64,000 nucleotides of DNA from Acetobacter conturbans (lineage in GTDB: Bacteria > Pseudomonadota > Alphaproteobacteria > Acetobacterales > Acetobacteraceae). This document shows positions 55,712 through 64,000 of this stretch, one piece after another. How positions within the stretch are numbered: position 1 is the first letter of the stretch; every line of letters starts with the position of its first letter. Both the position numbers and the translations under genes were made by a program. Location of the stretch: contig NZ_WOSY01000001.1 of the NCBI RefSeq assembly GCF_011516755.1, forward strand, positions 372,001 to 436,000, given 5' to 3'. A model generated the notes under the pieces. That model was not told where the DNA came from. It made no database searches and saw only the letters and a list, made by a program, of their open reading frames with translations.

Positions 55712-55880
55712 TCCTCGGGGCCAGACAAAAGAAAGACCGCCTCTTTTCCAAACCGGGAGCCGTGGGATATTTCACCACCGCAACTGGACAGAAAGCACGT
55801 CTTTTTGTGGAGTATGAGGCAAATACCCAGAAAGAATGCAACCCACGTTGCTGGCGGCCTGTACAATGGGCACGCGCGCA

Positions 55881-55917
55881 AAAAAAATGCCTGATCCGCA
55901 TTTTACGGATCAGGCAT
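55881..55917 (-). terminator. Intrinsic terminator of the atp operon
   Basis: Stem ATGCCTGATCCG / CGGATCAGGCAT (12 bp) with a 7-base loop, preceded on the plus strand by seven A, which is a T run for the minus strand. It lies 30 bases past the atpC stop. Confidence 0.85.
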
Positions 55918-55946
55918 CAGCACTTTGGGTTTTAGAAACGAAAAGA

Positions 55947-56354
55947 TTAGTTGCCCGCGCCCGCATCAATCTCCGCACGCACAGACTGAATCTTCGACAT
56001 CAGCCCTTCAAGACGCGCAGAATCTGACTTGTCAGCAGCTTCCCATGCCTCGGTAAGCTCTTCCAGACGCGCCGTCGCCGTATCGACGGAGATTTCCGTA
56101 ACCGGCACGGCATCATCCGCAAGAATGGTGCATCGCGTCTGCGTCATGTCGGCAAAGCCGCCGCCGACGAAGTAACGGTCGGTGGGGGTTTCACCGTCAT
56201 AAAGAGTGACGGTGCCTCCGCGCAGAAGAAGCATCATGGGGGCATGCTCGGGCATGGCGGCGATATCGCCTTCCTCGCCCGGCATCACCACCATGTCTAC
56301 ATCGCGGGACACCAGAACCTTCTCCGGGCTGATGATTTCGACCTTGATCGGCAT
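55947..56354 (-). CDS. atpC: F1 ATP synthase epsilon subunit
   Basis: 135 residues. PIKVEIISPEKVLVSRDVDMVVMPGEEGDIAAMPEHAPMMLLL is the beta-sandwich start of epsilon. A helical hairpin follows (ATARLEELTEAWEAADKSDS). It couples rotation in the F1 stalk and can inhibit the enzyme. Last gene of atpH-A-G-D-C; the F0 genes are not in the window, as is usual in alphaproteobacteria. Confidence 0.96.
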   Translation of the reverse strand: MPIKVEIISPEKVLVSRDVDMVVMPGEEGDIAAMPEHAPMMLLLRGGTVTLYDGETPTDRYFVGGGFADMTQTRCTILADDAVPVTEISVDTATARLEELTEAWEAADKSDSARLEGLMSKIQSVRAEIDAGAGN

Positions 56355-56382
56355 TCTGTTGGTCCCTTCCGACGTCGGCGAC

Positions 56383-58802
<2,420 letters not shown>

Positions 58803-58818
58803 GAGCGGTTACTCGCGA

Positions 58819-60354
58819 TCAGGCTGCGAAACGACGGTTGAAGTCCGTAAGGAACTCGCCAATCTTCGTCTCTAGATCCTTGGTGATCTGACGCTCGGTG
58901 CGCAGACCCTGAATGATGTCTTTTGCAGGACCACGCAGTTCAGCAAGCATCTTCGTTTCCCAGGGCACGACCTTATCAACGGCAATGCCATCAATATAGC
59001 CACGTGTGCCTGCGAACAGAACCACCACCTGCTCCTCAACGGCGAGCGGTGAGGATTCCGGCTGCTTCAGCAGTTCGACAAGACGTGCACCGCGAGCAAG
59101 CTGCTTCTGTGTCGCCGGATCGAGGTCGGAAGCGAACTGCGAGAATGCAGCCATTTCACGATACTGAGCCAGTTCCAGCTTGATCTTGCCGGCAACCTGC
59201 TTCATCGACTTGATCTGTGCGGCGGACCCGACACGGGACACCGAACCACCGACATTCACAGCCGGACGCACACCACGATAGAACAGATCCGTCTCAAGGA
59301 AGATCTGGCCGTCGGTGATGGAGATCACGTTCGTCGGAATGTAGGCGGCAACGTCGCCAGCCTGCGTTTCGATGACCGGCAGGGCCGTCAGCGAACCGGC
59401 GCCATTCGCGTCGGACATCTTCGCGGCACGCTCAAGCAGGCGAGAGTGCAGGTAGAAGACGTCACCCGGATAGGCTTCACGTGCTGGCGGACGACGCAGC
59501 AGCAGCGACATCTGACGATAGGCAACAGCCTGCTTTGACAGATCGTCGTAGCAGATCAGGCCATGCATGCCGTTGTCGCGGAAGAACTCACCCATGGCGC
59601 AGGCCGCGTAGGGAGCCAGATACTGCAAGGGAGCCGGATCGGAAGCCGTTGCAGCCACCACGATGGAGTAAGCCATCGCACCCTGCTCTTCGAGCGTGCG
59701 GACAAGCTGAGCAACCGTGGAGCGCTTCTGACCAATCGCAACATAGATGCAGTACAGCGACTTCTTGTCGTCGCCGAGGGCATTCACGTCTTTCTGAGCG
59801 AGAATGGTGTCGAGCAGAATGGCTGTCTTGCCGGTCTGACGGTCACCAATGACCAGTTCGCGCTGACCACGTCCGATCGGCACAAGCGCGTCGATCGCCT
59901 TGATGCCGGTCTGCATCGGCTCGCTGACGGACTGGCGCGGCATGATGCCGGGCGCCTTGACTTCAGCCGGCGTCATCTTGACGTCGGTGAGCGGCCCTTT
60001 GCCGTCAATCGGGTTTCCGAGGCCGTCGACAACGCGTCCCAGAAGGCCCCTGCCGACCGGAACCTCGACAATGGCACCGGAACGGTTGACCGTGTCGCCT
60101 TCACGAATTTCGTTATCGGAACCGAAGATAACGACACCAACATTGTCGTTCTCAAGGTTCAGTGCCATGCCTTTCTGGCCAGCGGACGGAAAGTCGACGA
60201 GTTCGCCAGCCATCACGTTCTGCAGACCATAGACACGGGCGATACCGTCACCAACGGTCAGGACCGTTCCTGTCTCGGCGATTTCAGACGCTGTGTCGAA
60301 TGAAGCGATCTGCTGCTTCAGGATATCCGAAATCTCGGCGGGACGGATTTCCAT
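58819..60354 (-). CDS. atpA: F1 ATP synthase alpha subunit
   Basis: 511 residues from the ATG at 60354, sharing one base with the atpH stop. Walker [25 protein letters not shown] and the N-terminal [14 protein letters not shown] are diagnostic. It forms the non-catalytic sites of the F1 hexamer with beta. Confidence 0.98.
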   Translation of the reverse strand: MEIRPAEISDILKQQIASFDTASEIAETGTVLTVGDGIARVYGLQNVMAGELVDFPSAGQKGMALNLENDNVGVVIFGSDNEIREGDTVNRSGAIVEVPVGRGLLGRVVDGLGNPIDGKGPLTDVKMTPAEVKAPGIMPRQSVSEPMQTGIKAIDALVPIGRGQRELVIGDRQTGKTAILLDTILAQKDVNALGDDKKSLYCIYVAIGQKRSTVAQLVRTLEEQGAMAYSIVVAATASDPAPLQYLAPYAACAMGEFFRDNGMHGLICYDDLSKQAVAYRQMSLLLRRPPAREAYPGDVFYLHSRLLERAAKMSDANGAGSLTALPVIETQAGDVAAYIPTNVISITDGQIFLETDLFYRGVRPAVNVGGSVSRVGSAAQIKSMKQVAGKIKLELAQYREMAAFSQFASDLDPATQKQLARGARLVELLKQPESSPLAVEEQVVVLFAGTRGYIDGIAVDKVVPWETKMLAELRGPAKDIIQGLRTERQITKDLETKIGEFLTDFNRRFAA

Positions 60355-60944
60355 CACGCGGCTCCCTTCATGGCATAGTGCAGGCGAACAAGGCGGGATT
60401 GCAGGCTGGTGTCAACAAGGCGCGGACCGACACGCACCACAAGACCACCAAGGATCTCGGGGTCGACGCGCTCCTGAAGGCTGACACGCGAATATCCGGC
60501 TTCGGCGAGCTTACCCTGCAACTGGGCACGCTGCGCCATCGTCAGCGGCTGAGCACTGACGACCTCAGCCGTGATCTCGCCGCGACGGGCGGAAGCCACG
60601 GCGGCGAAAGCCGCAAAAATCTGACGCAGATGCGGAAGCCGACGATTGTCAGCGATCACACCCACGAAATTGACGATCAGGTCGCTGAAACCCTGCTGCT
60701 TGGCAACAGCAAGAACCGCTTTGCGGGCATCCCGGATATCCAGGCGCGTATCCTGCAAAACGGCGCGGAAGGGCGCGCTCTCATCAATGAGTCGGGCGAA
60801 GGCATCGGCCTGGGGCAGGACCTCGTCGAGCTTCAACTTCTCGGTGGCAAGCTCGTAGAGTGCGGTCGCATACCGCCCCGCGAGACCACCTGTCCCAACC
60901 AGGGACTGAGCAGCGGATCGGGTACTTGTTACGGCAGTGGCCAC
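60354..60944 (-). CDS. atpH: F1 ATP synthase delta subunit
   Basis: 196 residues. [24 protein letters not shown] is the delta (OSCP) start, and [26 protein letters not shown] is the conserved C-terminal segment. It holds F1 to the peripheral stalk. First gene of the operon; 222 bases separate it from the MFS gene downstream of it on the plus coordinate, with no feature I can support. Confidence 0.95.
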   Translation of the reverse strand: MATAVTSTRSAAQSLVGTGGLAGRYATALYELATEKLKLDEVLPQADAFARLIDESAPFRAVLQDTRLDIRDARKAVLAVAKQQGFSDLIVNFVGVIADNRRLPHLRQIFAAFAAVASARRGEITAEVVSAQPLTMAQRAQLQGKLAEAGYSRVSLQERVDPEILGGLVVRVGPRLVDTSLQSRLVRLHYAMKGAA

Positions 60945-61166
60945 TGTCGGCTGTTTCCTTCTGCGTTCCCCAAGGGCGCCGACAGGCGCGGTCCCCGGTC
61001 CGATTCTTTACCCGGACCCGATGGAGCGCCCGGTCGCATTTGTTATTCCGGCGGCCTCTAGCATGGAGTTTTCGGGGGCGCAACCGAACAGATGAACGGA
61101 AATCAATCTTCTGCCGAATCTTTCAGTTCAGCAATAACAACCGTGAGGTGCGCCCTCGAGCCTCCC

Positions 61167-62597
61167 TCACGAAAAACTCTCGGCAACCCTTCTCGCGCTG
61201 GCCTGAGCCGATGCACTCGTCGCGATCAGACCGACAAGAATAACACCGCAGCCAAGCATCACAGCAATCCAGCAGACCGTATGACTCAACCCGAGGAACA
61301 CTGGCGCAAAAGAGCGCTCATCGCCCGCAACCGTAGCCCCTGCCCCCCTGACGCTTCCGGCCACCGCCACGCCGAGAGCCGCTCCGATCTGGCGACTCGT
61401 CGACGCCACGGCTGCGGCGAGCCCGGCCTGGCGTCGCGGCATCCCCGACACGGCTGCGTTGGTGATTGGCGCATTGCACAATCCAAATCCGCCGCCAACG
61501 AGCGCATAAGCCGCCGCGAGCCAGAGTGCAGAGGAATCCGCCGTGAGCTGCGCCAACATCCATGCTCCGCCGGCAAGCCCGACTCCCGACAGCACCAGAG
61601 GCACGCGCGCCCCCCGACTGGCGACCAGCCGCCCAGACAACGGGGCTGCGATCACCACAGCCGCCGCAAACGGCATGAGTTTCCACCCGGCCGCACTCGG
61701 ACTGAAGCCGCGAATCTGCTGAAGATAGATCGTGCTCAAAAACAGCAGCGACGAGAAAATAGCGAAACACAGGATCGCCAGAACTGTGGCGGATGAGAAC
61801 GGAATGGATCGCAGGAAGCCGAGATTCAGCATCGGGCTGGCAATCCGCCGCTCCACCCCCACGAAAACAATTATCCCAACAAGCGCCATAATCAGCAGAC
61901 CGATGATGACGGGACTATCCCATCCGAAGTCGGGACCTTCAATCAGCGCCCCGACCAGTGTGAGAGTCGCAAGCGCGGCCAGCCCCTGTCCCGCAGGATC
62001 GAATCGCGAAATGACGGATGAACGCGATTCCGGCACGAACCGCAGGGTCATCAGCATGGCGATCAGCCCGATCGGCAGATTGATCCAGAAAACCGCTCGC
62101 CAACTCAGGGAATCAGCAATGAAGCCGCCTATAGCCGGGCCGAGCGCGAGCGCGACACCGGACATCATCCCCCATAATCCGATCGCCTTTGCCCGCTCGG
62201 CTGGCTCCAGGAAGGTATTGGTGATGATGGACAATGCGACCGGATTGAGCATTGCGCCGCCGACACCCTGCAATATCCGCGCGGCAATCATCTGAGCCGG
62301 GGTCGCGGCCAGACCGCAGAAAGCCGAGGCCACACAGAAAATCGTGATTCCGGAAAGAAACACCCTCCTCCGGCCAAACCGGTCCGCCAGTGAACCTGCC
62401 GCCATGAGAAGTGCCGCGACCGTCAGGGTGTAGGCATCCACAATCCACTGGAGGCTCGCGATGCTGGCCCCGAACGCCTGACGGATCGAAGGCAGGACGA
62501 CGTTTACAATGGTGACATCCATCATCACCAGTAAAAGGCTCAGGCAGCAGGATGCCAGCACAAGCCAGCGGCGTCCTTCGGTGACAGGCTGGGACAT
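61167..62597 (-). CDS. MFS multidrug efflux transporter, DHA2 family
   Basis: 476 residues from the ATG complementary to 62595-62597, with GGAA about 8 bases upstream. About 14 membrane segments. DHA2 features: MDVTIVNVVLPSI in TM1, the loop motif GSLADRFGRRRVF, and ARILQGVGGAMLNPVALSII, then the motif C region GVALALGPAIGG. It is a proton-driven exporter of drugs or other hydrophobic compounds. No TetR-type regulator is beside it. Confidence 0.9.
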   Translation of the reverse strand: MSQPVTEGRRWLVLASCCLSLLLVMMDVTIVNVVLPSIRQAFGASIASLQWIVDAYTLTVAALLMAAGSLADRFGRRRVFLSGITIFCVASAFCGLAATPAQMIAARILQGVGGAMLNPVALSIITNTFLEPAERAKAIGLWGMMSGVALALGPAIGGFIADSLSWRAVFWINLPIGLIAMLMTLRFVPESRSSVISRFDPAGQGLAALATLTLVGALIEGPDFGWDSPVIIGLLIMALVGIIVFVGVERRIASPMLNLGFLRSIPFSSATVLAILCFAIFSSLLFLSTIYLQQIRGFSPSAAGWKLMPFAAAVVIAAPLSGRLVASRGARVPLVLSGVGLAGGAWMLAQLTADSSALWLAAAYALVGGGFGLCNAPITNAAVSGMPRRQAGLAAAVASTSRQIGAALGVAVAGSVRGAGATVAGDERSFAPVFLGLSHTVCWIAVMLGCGVILVGLIATSASAQASARRVAESFS

Positions 62598-62697
62598 AGA
62601 GAATTTCCGACAGTGTGACAGGAGCGTCATTCACGGATGAACGCTAAGCACGCCATGTTGGCTGAGCGGCTATCACATTATGATTTTCGGGGAAAAA

Positions 62698-62771
62698 TGG
62701 AGCGGGCGAAGGGAATCGAACCCTCCTAAGAAGCTTGGAAGGCTACTGCATTACCACTATGCTACGCCCGC
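62698..62771 (-). tRNA. tRNA-Gly (anticodon TCC)
   Basis: Cloverleaf on the minus strand from GCGGGCG to the encoded CCA (62698-62700). The acceptor arms GCGGGCG and CGCCCGC pair, the anticodon loop reads CTTCCAA with TCC at its centre, and the T arm is GGGTTCGATTCCC. It reads GGA and GGG glycine codons. A good promoter lies just upstream. Confidence 0.96.
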
Positions 62772-62784
62772 ATCCTGCCGCTCT

Positions 62785-62812
62785 TATATAGTTTCCCCAA
62801 TCGTGAAGGCAA
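62785..62812 (-). promoter_or_regulatory. Promoter of tRNA-Gly
   Basis: On the minus strand TTGCCT (complement of 62807-62812) and TATATA (62785-62790) are 16 bases apart, ending 14 bases before the tRNA 5' end. The -10 box is palindromic. Placement and spacing fit a sigma70 promoter. Confidence 0.6.
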
Positions 62813-63056
62813 GTCTCTATCGCACTTGGCGATTATCGAGCAGGACGGCCTTTTCCCGATAAAATAATTTTGTCGGATTTCCCCGTTTTTCCGCCGGTTG
62901 TCGTGGGCAAAGCGCAAAATGGAAGGGTGTTCCGCAATGACACCCTCTTGACTTTGGGACCGCAACATATTCTTTTCCGCCCCCTGCGCCCGGTTCAAGT
63001 AGTGAGCGGTGGACATGGCTTCGGTCCTGGCCTCTGTTCTCTTCGGGTGGTGCCGC

Positions 63057-63133
63057 AGGGGTGTAGCTCAATTGGCTAGAGCGCCGGTCTCCAAAACCGG
63101 AGGTTGTGGGTTCGAGACCCTCCACCCCTGCCA
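63057..63133 (+). tRNA. tRNA-Trp (anticodon CCA)
   Basis: The acceptor arms AGGGGTG and CACCCCT pair, the anticodon stem CCGGT/ACCGG surrounds CTCCAAA with CCA at the centre, the T arm is TGTGGGTTCGAGACCC-like, and the 3' CCA is encoded. It lies just before secE, the common tRNA-Trp-secE-nusG order. Confidence 0.96.
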
Positions 63134-63288
63134 ACACAGCCTGAATTCAGTATCGGTGGATATCCCCTGATCTGGGCGAGGGTGGCGCGGATTGACCGGC
63201 ATCTGCCGGTTTCTGGCGAGTGTTACCGGTTTGCCGGATTCGGACCGATGAGGCCGGCGCAGGGCAGACCGAGAGAGAAGGTTTTTTC

Positions 63289-63483
63289 GTGTCTGCCAGT
63301 CCAGTCAAATTTCTCCGGGATGTGGAGGCCGAGGCCAAACGGGTCACGTGGCCCTCACGGAAAGCGACGCTGGTGACCACGGGCGCCGTGCTCGCGATGG
63401 CTACGCTCGCTTCCATTTTTTTCTTCGTCGTCGATCAGGTCATTGGACTTGGCGTTCGCGAACTTTTCGGGCTGGGAGGCTAG
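63289..63483 (+). CDS. secE: Protein translocase subunit SecE
   Basis: 64 residues from the GTG at 63289, with AGAAGG about 7 bases upstream; an upstream ORF start at 63220 lacks a site and is too long for SecE. SPVKFLRDVEAEAKRVTWPSRKA is the conserved amphipathic helix, then one membrane segment (LATLASIFFFVVDQVIGLGV). It stabilises SecY in the inner membrane. nusG starts 9 bases after its stop. Confidence 0.96.
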   Translation: MSASPVKFLRDVEAEAKRVTWPSRKATLVTTGAVLAMATLASIFFFVVDQVIGLGVRELFGLGG

Positions 63484-63492
63484 AGGACGGAC

Positions 63493-64000
63493 ATGGCCAA
63501 ACGTTGGTACGTCGTTCACGTCTATTCGGGTTTCGAGAAGAAAATCGCTACCCAGATCATGGAAGAGGCAGCCCAGAAAGGGTTGTCCGACCATATTGAG
63601 CAGGTTCTGGTACCTTCCGAAGAGGTAGTGGAAATCCGTCGGGGCCAGAAGGTCAATTCAGAGCGCAAGTTCTTCCCGGGTTACATCCTGGTGAACATGG
63701 AACTGACCGATGAAGCGTGGCATCTTGTAAAAGATACCCCGCGCGTTACCGGATTCCTCGGCTCCAAGACACGTCCGAGCCCTATTCCGGCGGCTGAAGC
63801 CGAGCGGATCATGAAGCAGGCTCAGGAAGGCGTTGAGCGTCCCCGCTCCTCCGTCACATTCGAGATTGGCGAGCAGGTTCGCGTCGCGGATGGTCCGTTC
63901 ACCTCCTTCAACGGCATTGTCGAGGAAGTGGATGAGGACAAGCAGCGCCTCAAGGTCAGTGTTTCCATCTTCGGGCGCTCGACGCCTGTCGATCTGGAAT
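63493..64000 (+). CDS. nusG: Transcription antitermination protein NusG (partial)
   Basis: 169 codons are visible before the window ends. [19 protein letters not shown] is the NGN-domain start; [23 protein letters not shown] and [14 protein letters not shown] follow. The KOW domain begins around [21 protein letters not shown]. NusG binds RNA polymerase and couples it to the ribosome and Rho. It follows secE by 9 bases; GAGGACGG lies before the ATG. Confidence 0.98.
   Translation, partial: MAKRWYVVHVYSGFEKKIATQIMEEAAQKGLSDHIEQVLVPSEEVVEIRRGQKVNSERKFFPGYILVNMELTDEAWHLVKDTPRVTGFLGSKTRPSPIPAAEAERIMKQAQEGVERPRSSVTFEIGEQVRVADGPFTSFNGIVEEVDEDKQRLKVSVSIFGRSTPVDLE

Overview
The window reads as a chromosomal segment of an alphaproteobacterium, most probably an acetic acid bacterium (Acetobacteraceae). 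The basis is gene content and style: GC-rich coding with GTG/TTG starts, a GcrA cell-cycle regulator, a bactofilin, a fused IspDF, an F1-only atp operon (atpH-A-G-D-C), tRNA-Trp-secE-nusG, and a flgF-flgG-flgA-flgH flagellar block. The genus cannot be fixed from the sequence alone. Almost everything looks like ordinary core genome. I see no prophage, intact insertion sequence, CRISPR array or defence island.

Layout. 1-7.2 kb: start of rmuC (runs off the left edge), two dicarboxylate-type transporters (DAACS and MHS families) around an alginate-export-type outer-membrane protein, a nitroreductase and a UbiH-family hydroxylase. 7.3-10.6 kb: flagellar rod and ring genes. 10.6-11.5 kb: a non-coding stretch with a dispersed repeat and a perfect 8-bp tandem array. 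11.5-16.5 kb (minus): fusA, rpmB, a small unknown gene and an Atm1-type ABC exporter. 16.7-18.0 kb: a Nudix hydrolase and a DUF3574-type lipoprotein. 18.3-25.4 kb (minus): a membrane protein, ispDF, a cyclic-nucleotide phosphodiesterase, gshA and rsmE. 25.5-28.7 kb: ubiA, an AT-rich gap with a small HTH gene, and a DEAD-box-type helicase. 28.7-33.4 kb: a biotin cluster (bioF, a BioH-like esterase and a bioC-bioD fusion on the minus strand; bioA divergent). 33.4-37.8 kb (minus): moaE, moaD, a lipoprotein, pgsA and uvrC. 38-44.8 kb: an M19 dipeptidase, xth, a gene-poor 0.9-kb gap, an OmpR-type regulator, an L,D-transpeptidase, a CPA1 antiporter and a small monooxygenase. 44.8-50.9 kb: a surface-glycan group (SIS isomerase, GT2 glycosyltransferase, two tandem GT4 paralogues). 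50.9-55.7 kb: a PfkB kinase, bactofilin, gcrA, rnd and queF. 55.9-60.9 kb (minus): F1 ATP synthase. 61.2-64 kb: an MFS efflux pump, tRNA-Gly, tRNA-Trp, secE and nusG (runs off the right edge).

The biotin cluster is the most coherent unit. The minus-strand genes overlap by one to eight bases and would supply the malonyl-ACP methyl ester route to pimeloyl-ACP (BioC, an esterase), then KAPA synthase (BioF) and dethiobiotin synthetase (BioD). The divergent bioA supplies the aminotransferase; bioB is not in the window. Best leads for novelty are the 14-copy octamer array, the paired dispersed elements with matching ends, a small orphan GcrA-like DNA-binding protein in an AT-rich island, and a strongly structured intergenic region upstream of moaD.
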